Source: Chloroflexota bacterium (GTDB lineage: Bacteria; Chloroflexota; Dehalococcoidia; Lucifugimonadales; Lucifugimonadaceae). From it: DNA of 64,000 nucleotides. The translations under genes and the position numbers were made by a program. The notes under the pieces were generated by a model. It did not search any database, had not been told where the DNA came from, and saw only the letters and a list, made by a program, of their open reading frames with translations. Shown piece after piece: positions 32,998 to 41,361 of this stretch (positions are counted from its first letter, which is position 1; each line of letters begins with the position of its first letter). The stretch lies in assembly GCA_013204555.1 (NCBI GenBank), contig JABMNO010000034.1, positions 29,228 through 93,227 on the forward strand, written 5' to 3'.

Positions 32998-34076
32998 CAG
33001 TAATCCAACACTTCAGTGATCATTTCGCGTTGCTGATCGGGGGAGCTCAAGTCAAGCTCGTAAGGATCTTTTAGATCTTCACCATGCCGGTCTTTGAATA
33101 CTCTGACTATTGGTCTCCCAACAAACCCTGGGTTTGGGTCAGCAACTACGCCCACTTCATTTGTGTCCAGTCGAACGCTGACTCCCGTGGCATACAAGGG
33201 GACTTTTCGCACGAAGATATCTACAAGTTTGGGATCAAATAGTTCCATGGAGTAAGCCATGATGAATTCCATCGCCTCGTGCGGCATCATGGCCAGCCTG
33301 TGCGGCCGGACGGATGCGAGTCCGTAAAAAGTGTCAACGATGCCCAGAATACGAGCCGACTGAGAAATCTCTTCACCTTTTGCGCCATTTGGATATCCAG
33401 TGCCGTCAAATCTCTCGTGAGATTGAGCCACGATGGAAGAAACGGATGCGTCTAATTGACCACAAGCGTCGATCAAACGTTTGCCGTTGGCGGGGTGTTG
33501 AATAATCTCATACCAGGCTGCCGCTGTGAGTTGGTGAGGAGTCAGCAACAGGCCTTCTGTAATCCCGAAGTAGCCCACGTTCATGAGTGCAGCGGCCGTC
33601 GCTAGATTCGCTTGTTGGGCTATGTCCAGACCTGCTGCACCGCCAATGGCGATGCAGAGACCGGAAACCTGAGCTGGATGAACATAGTCATACACCAGCG
33701 GATTAGAACAACCAACAATTGCAGGCTCCCCAAGAATGCTTTCGCTCATCTTGGTGGCAACCGCAAATAGGCGCTGGTGCATCTTGTCCACGAGCGCGGG
33801 TTCCAATGATCCAGATGCCTGCAATTCAACTACGAGTTGGCGTATGGACTGAACAAGCATTGCTTCCTCTGCTGGAGGAACAAGCGGTTCAACTGGGATG
33901 TCGCTGGTTTTCTGATCCTCAATGATCAGTTCAGCAATCCCGTAATTTTGCAGCTGCTGGATTCCATCCACGGAAAGCTGATCACCAGCCCCAATAAACG
34001 AGTGACCTTGTGTGTCGTACGCGGGCCATCCAAGGGTCATCCCCTCTTTTGCGTAATTTGTTCCTATTCTTCGCAC
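32997..34076 (-). CDS. HD-GYP-like protein with degenerate metal site
   Basis: The C-terminal two thirds align by eye with HD-GYP domains, which hydrolyse cyclic di-GMP: H133 in YDYVHPAQVSG, QHP at 193-195, SHERFDGTGYPNG at 219-231, RILGIVDTFYGLASVRPHR at 242-260 and a GVVADPNP C-terminal lobe. The central HD pair, expected in AALLHDIGK, is replaced by Met165-Asn166 in AALMNVGYF, the following GK lysine is Tyr, and the first His of the usual HHE is Ser219. The GYP motif itself is kept. Hydrolysis is therefore doubtful, and ligand sensing is possible. An N-terminal region of about 110 residues (IGTNYAKEGMTLGWPAYDTQG) resembles the DUF3391-like start of such proteins. It sits 37 nt after cheR and is coupled to the zinc-ribbon gene. 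Confidence 0.8.
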   Translation of the reverse strand: MRRIGTNYAKEGMTLGWPAYDTQGHSFIGAGDQLSVDGIQQLQNYGIAELIIEDQKTSDIPVEPLVPPAEEAMLVQSIRQLVVELQASGSLEPALVDKMHQRLFAVATKMSESILGEPAIVGCSNPLVYDYVHPAQVSGLCIAIGGAAGLDIAQQANLATAAALMNVGYFGITEGLLLTPHQLTAAAWYEIIQHPANGKRLIDACGQLDASVSSIVAQSHERFDGTGYPNGAKGEEISQSARILGIVDTFYGLASVRPHRLAMMPHEAMEFIMAYSMELFDPKLVDIFVRKVPLYATGVSVRLDTNEVGVVADPNPGFVGRPIVRVFKDRHGEDLKDPYELDLSSPDQQREMITEVLDY

Positions 34077-34113
34077 TGGCCTGTTTTTCGCACTCGACTA
34101 TTGACTACTGAAC

Positions 34114-34923
34114 TTACGCTGCACGTTCAAGACGTGCAGATGCTGCCGTTTTTCTGTAAAGAGATGACTCGACGCGCTCGAATCCCAATTCGTCTGCCTT
34201 GTGAAGCGTCTCCGTGCCTCCAATGAACAGCCATCCACCAGGCTTCAGCGCCTTGTGAAATGCTTTGTTCAAAATGTCCTTCGCATCATCGGAAAAGTAG
34301 ATAACCACGTTGCGGCACAAGATCAGATCAAGATCTGAAGGGAACATTCCCTTCAGAAGGTTCTGCTCCTTGAAACGAACGCCGCGCTTGATTTCGTCCG
34401 ACACGTAATACGAGTCATCAACGGCTTTGAAATGCTTCTTTAGAAGCGGCGCTGGCACTGCCCGGACATCCGCGGCGCTATAAGGTCCGCCATCAGCGGC
34501 ACGTTTGAGAATCGTTTTGTCGAGATCTGAACCCAGAATGTCATGTGGTTTCCCACGGGTCATCTCAGAAAGCATGATTGCCAGGGTGTACGCCTCGCCA
34601 CCATGTGACGCCCCGGCGCTCCAAACCTTGAGCCTGCTCCTCTGCGAGAGTAGCTCCGGCAGAGCCTTCTTCTGAAGCAGCTCAAATTGATGCTTATCGC
34701 GGAAGAACTCAGACACGTTGATGGTCATGAAGTCGCGTAGTTGGAGCGCTTCACCCTTGTCTGTGCCAATGAGCTTGCCAAGATCTGCAAGGCTCATACC
34801 TTTTCTCTTGGTATATCCATCAAGCCGCCGGATCATCTGCTGAGGCTTGTATGAGTTGAGATCGATTCCCAAGTTTGTGGCAACACTTGGAACGAATTTT
34901 GAATACTCGGCTTCGGAAATCAC
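34114..34923 (-). CDS. cheR: Chemotaxis protein methyltransferase
   Basis: CheR methylates glutamates on chemoreceptors using S-adenosylmethionine. The N-terminal helical domain (about residues 1-75) contains YKPQQMIRRLDGYTKRKG and FMTINVSEFFRDKHQF. The methyltransferase domain has VWSAGASHGGEAYTLAIML (motif I), ILGSDLDKTILKRAADG, and DLILCRNVVIYFSDD followed by LKPGGWLFIGGTETL. I place the start at the GTG at 34923 (VISEAEY), two nt past the cheB stop; the longer frame to 34956 lies inside cheB. It implies that adaptable receptors exist elsewhere in the genome. Confidence 0.95.
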   Translation of the reverse strand: MISEAEYSKFVPSVATNLGIDLNSYKPQQMIRRLDGYTKRKGMSLADLGKLIGTDKGEALQLRDFMTINVSEFFRDKHQFELLQKKALPELLSQRSRLKVWSAGASHGGEAYTLAIMLSEMTRGKPHDILGSDLDKTILKRAADGGPYSAADVRAVPAPLLKKHFKAVDDSYYVSDEIKRGVRFKEQNLLKGMFPSDLDLILCRNVVIYFSDDAKDILNKAFHKALKPGGWLFIGGTETLHKADELGFERVESSLYRKTAASARLERAA

Positions 34924-34925
34924 AG

Positions 34926-35996
34926 TTAGACAGCAACCTTTTGGACTGATGCACACATTTCGACAATGTGGTTGGCGATTCTTCTTAGCGGGGCGACCCG
35001 GTCAGTCAGACCGGCTTCAGCAACGCTCTTTGGCATTCCGTAAACAGCACAGGTAGATTCATGTTCGGCTAGCACCAGACCACCTGCGGCCTTGATAGCG
35101 CGAGAGCCTTCAGTACCATCAGACCCCATTCCAGTAAGGATGACAGAGCGCATCTTGGTCCCAAATACCCTGGCAGCGTGGCGCGCCGTGACATCTATAG
35201 CTGGTCTCACTCCACACTCAGTCGGTCCTTCGCCCAGTTGAATCTGGTTCCGGTTACCAATCTCCATGTGAAACCCACCCGGCGCGAGTAACGCGGTACC
35301 CGCGGTAATCACGTCTCCCGCTTTTGCCTCTCTCACCTCAATCTCTGAAGCCTTGTTGAGGCGATCTGCCAGCGATGCGGTAAATCCAACCGGCATGTGC
35401 TGGACGATCAGGTACGCCGCATTCAGATCTGCTGGCAGGTGTGGAACTACTTCCGCTAGCGCCTTAGGACCACCTGTACTGGAGCCAATAAGGACAACGT
35501 AATCCATTCGCGGCGCGATTCTGCGCCGGTTTTCAACTGCCTTTGGCTTGTCAGGTTGTAGGGTCGTCCGGGAAAGCGTTCGTGACACCTTGGCGTTGGC
35601 GGCGTTTCTTACAACGGATGCCAGGTTGCCCTGACCCGTATCATCGCCTTCACCTGATGCCAACCGCGACTTCAGGAAGAAGTCCACAGCACCCAGTTCC
35701 AGTGCCGCTATGGTCGCGTCTGTCTGCGGCCCAGCTAACGTGCTCAACATGACAACCGGCGTTGGCCGCAACCTCATGATCTGCCGGAGTGCCGTTATGC
35801 CATCCATGACGGGCATTTCAACGTCAAGCGTGATCACGTTGGGTCTCAGCTCACGGACTAACTCAAGCGCCTCTTTCCCGTTAGAGGCCTGCCCTACTAC
35901 CGTCATCCTGGGATCAGCGTCCAGTTGGCGCACAATCCGGCTACGGGCAAACTTAGAGTCGTCTACAACTAGTACTTTTATCTTTTGCAAGGTCAC
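34926..35996 (-). CDS. cheB: Chemotaxis methylesterase/deamidase response regulator
   Basis: CheB removes methyl groups from receptors when phosphorylated by CheA. The receiver domain (residues 1-125) has the acidic pair VVDDSKFARS, phospho-acceptor Asp58 in ITLDVEMPVMDG and a Lys in FFLKSR. After a linker the catalytic domain shows VLIGSSTGGPKAL (nucleophile Ser), YLIVQHMPVGFTASLADRL (His) and ILTGMGSDGTEGSRAIK (Asp). Length and order are normal. It lies between cheY and cheR; cheR starts 2 nt after its stop. Confidence 0.97.
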   Translation of the reverse strand: MTLQKIKVLVVDDSKFARSRIVRQLDADPRMTVVGQASNGKEALELVRELRPNVITLDVEMPVMDGITALRQIMRLRPTPVVMLSTLAGPQTDATIAALELGAVDFFLKSRLASGEGDDTGQGNLASVVRNAANAKVSRTLSRTTLQPDKPKAVENRRRIAPRMDYVVLIGSSTGGPKALAEVVPHLPADLNAAYLIVQHMPVGFTASLADRLNKASEIEVREAKAGDVITAGTALLAPGGFHMEIGNRNQIQLGEGPTECGVRPAIDVTARHAARVFGTKMRSVILTGMGSDGTEGSRAIKAAGGLVLAEHESTCAVYGMPKSVAEAGLTDRVAPLRRIANHIVEMCASVQKVAV

Positions 35997-36042
35997 TGCG
36001 GTCGTCCTTCTCCTATCACGATTGTGTGGTCCAGAAGAATCA

Positions 36043-36399
36043 CTAACCGATCATCTTCTGGACGGCACCGACCACCCGTTCAGCAGTGAAAGGCTTGACC
36101 ACAAAGTCCATTGCGCCCGCTTTCAAGGCTTCCATCACGATCGATTGTTGCCCCATGGCCGTCACCATTGCGATCCTGGCATTTGGATCATGCTCACGGA
36201 TGTGTTTGAGAGCCGTAAGTCCATCCATGTCCGGCATCGTGATGTCCAACAGCACGCAGTCCGGACTGACCGATTTGTACGCCTCAACCGCTTCCGCGCC
36301 TGTTGCTGCTTCCGTGACGACGTAGCCGACTTCGCTTAGCATCTTGGTCGCTTTCATCCGCATAAATGCGGCGTCATCAACCACCATTACACTTGGCAT
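36043..36399 (-). CDS. cheY: Single-domain response regulator CheY
   Basis: The 118-residue receiver has VMVVDDAAFMR with the metal-binding aspartates, phospho-acceptor Asp52 in LLDITMPDMDG, Thr in AMVTAMG and Lys in VVKPF. All five conserved positions are present. Nothing else is fused to it. It starts at the ATG at 36399 with a GAGGAGGG ribosome-binding site that overlaps the end of cheD. In flagellated bacteria CheY-P binds FliM; here the only FliM-like peptide in view is on the zinc-ribbon protein at 32170-32997. Confidence 0.95.
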   Translation of the reverse strand: MPSVMVVDDAAFMRMKATKMLSEVGYVVTEAATGAEAVEAYKSVSPDCVLLDITMPDMDGLTALKHIREHDPNARIAMVTAMGQQSIVMEALKAGAMDFVVKPFTAERVVGAVQKMIG

Positions 36400-36410
36400 T
36401 CCTGCCCTCC

Positions 36411-36917
36411 TCAAAGTTCTTCAGGCGTGGCGCCTGCTTCTGAAACGAAGACTCTTCCTGAGCCTGTCTCAAGCCGTAGTGTTCTGCCCCGGGATCCGCC
36501 CAGCTCTTTCGAGACAATGCGAATCCCCGCAGCTTTGGCCGCCTCCGTGACGGCCTCAATGTTTCTCTCCCCGATTTTGAATACCGGGTTCGTCGCGTTC
36601 GAAAGAGCCATCTGCGCCCCTCCTGCGATCTTGAATCGAATGCGAGATTTGATGGCGCCGTTGGCGACCATCTCTTCGATCAACCGTGGCACTCCCGTAT
36701 CCGCGTACTTGGCCTTGCTCTCGGTCGATCGCCCTCCCGAGTTTGGCAACACGATGTGAGCCATCCCGTAAACGCTGGCTTGTTGGTCTGACGCTGCGAT
36801 CCCCACACATGAACCAAGCCCGAGACAGGCCAGAGTAGTTTCTGAATCCGTTACAACCGACATATCGCCAAGTCCAACTGCGATACGGTTTTCCGCTCTA
36901 ATTGCTGTTTGAGTCAT
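36411..36917 (-). CDS. cheD: Chemoreceptor glutamine deamidase CheD
   Basis: CheD deamidates receptor glutamines and partners with CheC. The protein has CLGLGSCVGIAA (catalytic Cys37), YGMAHIVLPNSGG (His54), KYADTGVPRLIEEM, KIAGGAQM and FKIGERNIEAV, all standard CheD motifs, in about 168 residues. The ATG at 36917 overlaps the cheC stop as TAATG; a GTG at 36929 lies inside cheC. The tight overlap with cheC agrees with the known CheC-CheD complex. Confidence 0.96.
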   Translation of the reverse strand: MTQTAIRAENRIAVGLGDMSVVTDSETTLACLGLGSCVGIAASDQQASVYGMAHIVLPNSGGRSTESKAKYADTGVPRLIEEMVANGAIKSRIRFKIAGGAQMALSNATNPVFKIGERNIEAVTEAAKAAGIRIVSKELGGSRGRTLRLETGSGRVFVSEAGATPEEL

Positions 36918-37540
36918 TAGTCCTGCCACTTATCCAGCAAAACTGCCTTTAACTCTGGGTTAGGCAGCACGAGGAATACTCCGCGTATTTGCTGGTCCGT
37001 GGTACCGAACCTGGTGTCGACCACCAGAACGTCATCGGCATACATCATGAGGTCGGCTACTGCTGCGTCAATTACAGCGGCGGCCATATCCATCATCACT
37101 GTGGGCGGCGTTGGCCTCAGTTCCACATTTGTGACGTCGCCCAGAGCCGAGAGAAAATAGGCACCCATAATGTTGCCCATCTCGCCCATGGCTGAGACTT
37201 CCAACTCACTGAATCCTTCTTCAAGGCTCGGTTTCTCGCCCAGCAGGAGACCAAGGAGGTCTACGGCTGTCTGAGGCTGAAACGCGACCATGATGTGGCC
37301 TGATGCTTCACCCTCTACTCCTAAATGTATGGCCACCATCTGATCTTCGGGATCACCAACAAGCGTGCTCACCGCGGCGGCGGGCAACGTTCTTGGCGCC
37401 AGAAACGTGGTGCGCACAGGCTGACCCACCATCTCTGAAAGTCCTGAAATAGCGTGCGTTATGCCGCCAGCTACAAGACCTGTCCAAACCTGATCTTCAA
37501 GCAGTGCCTGATCCTTATCCTGGACACTGGTCATCTCCAT
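36917..37540 (-). CDS. cheC: CheC-like CheY-P phosphatase
   Basis: CheC-type phosphatases dephosphorylate CheY-P and are stimulated by CheD. The second half has SAMGEMGNIMGAYFLSAL, which fits the [DS]-x3-E-x2-N signature, with a proline 22 residues after the Asn (LRPTPP). The equivalent N-terminal motif reads HAISGLSEMVGQPV and lacks the Asn, so one active site is expected instead of two. There is no FliM-like N-terminal peptide and no FliN domain, which separates it from FliY. It is 207 residues, typical of CheC, and overlaps cheD. Confidence 0.93.
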   Translation of the reverse strand: MEMTSVQDKDQALLEDQVWTGLVAGGITHAISGLSEMVGQPVRTTFLAPRTLPAAAVSTLVGDPEDQMVAIHLGVEGEASGHIMVAFQPQTAVDLLGLLLGEKPSLEEGFSELEVSAMGEMGNIMGAYFLSALGDVTNVELRPTPPTVMMDMAAAVIDAAVADLMMYADDVLVVDTRFGTTDQQIRGVFLVLPNPELKAVLLDKWQD

Positions 37541-37550
37541 AATTCCACCC

Positions 37551-39665
37551 TCAAGCGGCTAGTTGTGATTCTGAAATCTGCAACTCGGCGTGTTGCTCGT
37601 CTTGAGACGCTCTGTTCGCTGCGTTCGCTGCGATAAATGCACCCTGCTGTCGGGCGGCGCTGATCATTGATGCAACATCCAGAATGAGGCAGACTCGTCC
37701 ATCTCCCATGATGCTGGCACCGGTTATTCCCTTGACATCCCCTATGTAAGAGCCAAGAGGCTTTACGACGATCTCCTGTGGTTCGATTACGGCATCGACC
37801 ACGAGCCCTATTCGCGTTTCTCCCGTCTGCAACACCACGGCATAGTCCGATGAGTCAGAATCGGACGCGTCATGCTTTTGTGGCGATCTTCCCAGCGCGC
37901 TGCGCAGCCTTAGTAGCGGCAACACCTGCCCACGGAGATTGAACACTTCGTGATGGTTGATGAGATGAATCTCTTTAGATGGGATCCGGCGTGTCTCAAG
38001 CACATAGATCAGTGGAACGGCGAGCACGTCACCATCACTTGAAACCAACAGTGACTGAACTGTGGCAAGCGTCAGCGGTAAGCGGAGTTTGATTGTGGTG
38101 CCAACGCCTACCTGGCTTTCAATGTTGACGATGCCGCCAATCGCTTCGATGTTGGAACGGACGATGTCCATGCCTACTCCGCGCCCGGAGACATCTGTTG
38201 TCTTCTCAGCGGTGGAGTTGCCTGCGACGAAAATAAGCTCGCGCGCTTCGTCATCGCTCATGGCTGCCGCGGACTCTTTCGTGATCAAGCCTTTCTCCAC
38301 CGCAGATGCTCGCAGTGCTTCCGGGTTGATTCCACGGCCATCGTCCTGTACAGCGACGACAATGTGTCCCTGCTCCTGGTAAGCCGACAGACTCAGCGAA
38401 CCGGTCTCCGATTTGCCAGCCGCAATCCGCTCAGCAGGTTTCTCCAATCCGTGGTCAAGGGAATTCCTGAGAAGGTGGGTTATTGGGTCCCTGACACGCT
38501 CGATAACTGTCTTATCGATCTCCGTGTCCTGGCCATCGACAATGAAATCGACTTTCTTCTCAAGGCCATGTGCCAGGTCCCTTAGCATCCTTGGGAAGCC
38601 TCCGAATACGGTGCCAATTGGCAGCATTCGGACCTGCATTACCCGATCTTGAAGTTCAGTAACTACTTTGACTATGTGGGCTGTGGTTTTGGCCAGATCC
38701 TGGATAAGCGGCTCATCTTTGTAGTTGGCCTCCAACTCTCGGCCTATTTGAGAAAGTTGGCCGCGATCTATGACCATCTCTCCAATGACATTCATCAGGG
38801 TGTCAAGGCGTTCAACGTCCACTCTGATTGTCGGGGTCCGCTCACCTTGCTTTGAGCGAGCCACCTGCCTTCCGGAGACGGCCTCAACCGGTTCCGATGC
38901 GCTGTCAGATACTTCCGCAACGTCAAAGGAGGTGACGTCGCACGTCAATACATCTTCAACCGCAGTCATTAGCGACTCGATTGATCCGTCATCTGAGGTT
39001 GATCCGAAGACCGCTTCCAGGTTGTGCCCCGCTGTGCCTTCTTCTATCGCGCTGGCAGATGGAGCCGTACCAAATACCTGGCCAACAGTCTCAAGGGAAG
39101 AAATCGCCTGAAACCAACGGACAGAGGCCCACGTGCACTGCTCATTCAGGGTCGCACTGATTCTTACAGCGCGGCGGTCGTCACTCTCGGCCAGAAAGTC
39201 ACGCAGAGCACTTGTTGCTGAATCGTCCAGATCTAAAGTCTCTGGCTGTGAAACGGAAACGGCATCAGCCGAATCTTCACCTGCGCTGTTGAGTGCAGCG
39301 ACAACTTCTGTGACGTCGATTGGCTCGTCTGGCTCGTTGACCAGGGCGTCTTTCAACTCTCGTAACAGATCAAGGCTCGCGAGCAGAGCATCCACCACAA
39401 CGGTAGTGGGCGCCAACGTGCCCTTCCGCACCTTGTCCAGAAGGGTCTCCATTGCATGACCAAGGTCGGTCATTTCCTGGTACCCCAGCATTGCTGAGGA
39501 TCCCTTCAATGTGTGTGCGGCCCGAAAGATTTCCTGAATCCCTTCGGAAGAATTTTCCTGCCCTTCAATTGCAACGATATTCTCGTCCAAGAGTTGGAGC
39601 TGTTCATCCGCTTCGTCAAGAAAGACCTGTAGGTCTTCTCGGGTTATGTCAGGATCCAGATTCAT
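37551..39665 (-). CDS. cheA: Chemotaxis histidine kinase CheA
   Basis: This 704-residue class II sensor kinase has the full domain order. P1 (Hpt) contains His51 in RAAHTLKGSSAML. A CheY/CheB-binding P2-like domain lies at about 165-265. The P3 dimerisation helices start IRVDVERLDTLMNVIGEMVI. The P4 ATPase has HLLRNSLDHGLEKP (N box), VQDDGRGINPEAL (G1) and SGRGVGMDIVRSNIEAIGG (G2). P5 is a CheW-like domain at about 540-680. The start is the ATG at 39665 with AAGGGG 8 nt upstream. It autophosphorylates in response to receptors and passes phosphate to CheY and CheB. A hairpin lies in the 125-nt gap to cheW. Confidence 0.97.
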   Translation of the reverse strand: MNLDPDITREDLQVFLDEADEQLQLLDENIVAIEGQENSSEGIQEIFRAAHTLKGSSAMLGYQEMTDLGHAMETLLDKVRKGTLAPTTVVVDALLASLDLLRELKDALVNEPDEPIDVTEVVAALNSAGEDSADAVSVSQPETLDLDDSATSALRDFLAESDDRRAVRISATLNEQCTWASVRWFQAISSLETVGQVFGTAPSASAIEEGTAGHNLEAVFGSTSDDGSIESLMTAVEDVLTCDVTSFDVAEVSDSASEPVEAVSGRQVARSKQGERTPTIRVDVERLDTLMNVIGEMVIDRGQLSQIGRELEANYKDEPLIQDLAKTTAHIVKVVTELQDRVMQVRMLPIGTVFGGFPRMLRDLAHGLEKKVDFIVDGQDTEIDKTVIERVRDPITHLLRNSLDHGLEKPAERIAAGKSETGSLSLSAYQEQGHIVVAVQDDGRGINPEALRASAVEKGLITKESAAAMSDDEARELIFVAGNSTAEKTTDVSGRGVGMDIVRSNIEAIGGIVNIESQVGVGTTIKLRLPLTLATVQSLLVSSDGDVLAVPLIYVLETRRIPSKEIHLINHHEVFNLRGQVLPLLRLRSALGRSPQKHDASDSDSSDYAVVLQTGETRIGLVVDAVIEPQEIVVKPLGSYIGDVKGITGASIMGDGRVCLILDVASMISAARQQGAFIAANAANRASQDEQHAELQISESQLAA

Positions 39666-39723
39666 CCAGGTTGCCCCTTAAGGCGATCTCCGGGTTGTGT
39701 TTAGAGCGTCACTCATCTGGCCT

Positions 39724-39753
39724 CCGCTGGCAGACCTACGGGTCTACCAGCGG
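39724..39753 (-). terminator. Hairpin between cheW and cheA (attenuator or processing site)
   Basis: CCGCTGG-C-AGACC pairs with GGTCT-A-CCAGCGG around TACG, giving a 12-bp stem with one mismatch. No T run follows on the minus strand, so it is more likely to adjust relative expression of cheW and cheA than to end transcription fully. Confidence 0.5.
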
Positions 39754-39790
39754 CTACCGGATGAGTATTTGCAGGATCATCTACAGGGCC

Positions 39791-40270
39791 TTAAGCGGCG
39801 AGGGCTACCTCGCCAATTTCGGCCTGCTCGTCTGTGCTCAAGACCTGTTCAAGGTCAAGGAGAATGATCAAGCGATTATCGAGCTTTGCGATTCCTCGCA
39901 GGTAACCCGAATCAGCGGTCGTAATGACGTTTGATGGCGGCTCAACGGATCCGCTGGAAATCCTGAGGACTTCCGTGACGGCGTCAACAACCATTCCGAT
40001 TTCGTGACCACCGATGTCAACGTTGACGATGCGATTATCCGAGTCCCGGTCCCGTTCCTGAAGCCCAAATCGTTTGCGGAGATCCACAACCGGGATTACC
40101 TTGCCTCGCAGGTTGATCACGCCTTCTACGAACTCAGGAGTCCGCGGAACCTGTGTGATTTCCTGGAGTCGAATGATCTCTCGTACTGACTCAATAGAGA
40201 TTCCGTACGCTTCTCCGCTTAGGTCAAACACGACCAGCTGCTGCTCTGCCGTACCTGCTTCATTTGACAT
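39791..40270 (-). CDS. cheW: Chemotaxis coupling protein CheW
   Basis: The 159-residue protein is a single CheW SH3-like domain: LVVFDLSGEAYGISIESVREII, ITQVPRTPEFVEGVINLRGKVIPVVDLRKRFG (around 40080-40170) and GMVVDAVTEVLRI, ending GIAKLDNRLIILLDLEQVL. It links receptors to CheA in membrane arrays. It is the first gene of the leftward operon, with GAGGG 10 nt before its ATG and a 9-bp direct repeat just upstream. The alternating order cheW, cheA, cheC, cheD, cheY, cheB, cheR is complete for a core pathway; only receptors are missing from view. Confidence 0.97.
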   Translation of the reverse strand: MSNEAGTAEQQLVVFDLSGEAYGISIESVREIIRLQEITQVPRTPEFVEGVINLRGKVIPVVDLRKRFGLQERDRDSDNRIVNVDIGGHEIGMVVDAVTEVLRISSGSVEPPSNVITTADSGYLRGIAKLDNRLIILLDLEQVLSTDEQAEIGEVALAA

Positions 40271-40292
40271 TACTTATGGCCCTCGTCCTGCG

Positions 40293-40310
40293 ATTGGTCA
40301 AATTGGTCAA
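40293..40310. repeat. Perfect 9-bp direct repeat upstream of cheW
   Basis: ATTGGTCAA occurs twice in immediate succession, 23 nt before the cheW start codon. On the minus strand each copy contains TTGACC, a -35-like element, so it may be part of the operon promoter or an activator site. The rest of the 263-nt gap to surE shows no gene. Confidence 0.45.
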
Positions 40311-40533
40311 TCAACATCTTTGACTGACCTCTGCACATATATGGGAGTTCCTAATGTCCAGAGTTACGCTCGCAATCGGCTGGAGGCGACGTTTTCCTGT
40401 GGCCTTCCTCGAATTGAACGTGAGTCAAAGTTACCCAAGGAGAGCGCCGGGGCAGATACGCAGACTCCGAAGGACCGTGCGGGTTTGTTCCAGATGCCTA
40501 TGAGCAATAATGCGCATGCTGGGCAGGGGGTTT

Positions 40534-41352
40534 TCAGGTCGAGCGGATTTTCGCGTCCAGGTTTGCGATGAGTTTTCGCGTCCCAGCGGATGCCTCAACT
40601 TCACCCAGGCTGTCCGTCAGCTGCGTGACAGTCACCATCTGTTCGCGCAGAAGAGCGAGGTCGGAGTCAACGGGCAATGTGTCGTGGTCAGAATCCAGAG
40701 TTCGGCGGTTGTTCCAGAAAAAAGTGCGATTTGTTCTGACGTCACGCACAACGTCGTCCACAATGCGGGGCGGGGCGAGAATAGCCTCACTCGCGCCGAT
40801 AATTCCATCCGCGAGTTTCGAGTGATCGTGCAGCTTGCAGGCATTCCGATCTAGCAGCGGAAAGTTCACGTTCAGAAGCGATATCTCTTGTGAATTTACA
40901 GCGTCCTCCACAACCTGCGCTGTGAGTTCCTTGACCAACGGAGCGCTCCCCTCATCAACGAGGTGGAGTGAGAGCGCTATCGATGTGACGCCGTTCCGAT
41001 ACCCGTGCAACGCCGCGCCAATCGTCCCGGATAGCAGTACGTCCCTGGCAACATTGTTGCCGGCGTTGTGCCCGCTCAATACGACATCTGGTCGCACATC
41101 CATGACTTCATGAATCCCCAGAATCGCCGTATCTCCCGGCGTGCCGTTCACCGCATACGCCGTGACTCCCGGAATAGGAGACGCGTGTTCATCTACCCGC
41201 AGTGGACCGTGCATTGTCAGAGACGGCCCAACGCCTGAGCAATCGCGATCGGGTGCTACAACTGTCACCTGACCCAGGTGTTTCACTGCGTCTACCAGGT
41301 ACCAGAGACCGGGAGCAGCCACGCCATCGTCGTTAGTAATTAGGATTTGCAT
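40534..41352 (-). CDS. surE: 5'/3'-nucleotidase SurE
   Basis: SurE dephosphorylates nucleoside monophosphates using a divalent metal. The N-terminal ILITNDDGVAAPG holds the paired metal-binding aspartates. APDRDCSGVGPSLTM, VNGTPGDTAILGIH, PDVVLSGHNAGNNVARDVLLSGTIGAA (around 41020-41080) and a C-terminal variable domain follow. The usual SGxNxGxN is SGHNAGNN. It is 9 nt downstream of panC and is the last gene of the pantothenate operon before the che promoter region. Confidence 0.93.
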   Translation of the reverse strand: MQILITNDDGVAAPGLWYLVDAVKHLGQVTVVAPDRDCSGVGPSLTMHGPLRVDEHASPIPGVTAYAVNGTPGDTAILGIHEVMDVRPDVVLSGHNAGNNVARDVLLSGTIGAALHGYRNGVTSIALSLHLVDEGSAPLVKELTAQVVEDAVNSQEISLLNVNFPLLDRNACKLHDHSKLADGIIGASEAILAPPRIVDDVVRDVRTNRTFFWNNRRTLDSDHDTLPVDSDLALLREQMVTVTQLTDSLGEVEASAGTRKLIANLDAKIRST

Positions 41353-41361
41353 CCGGAGAGT

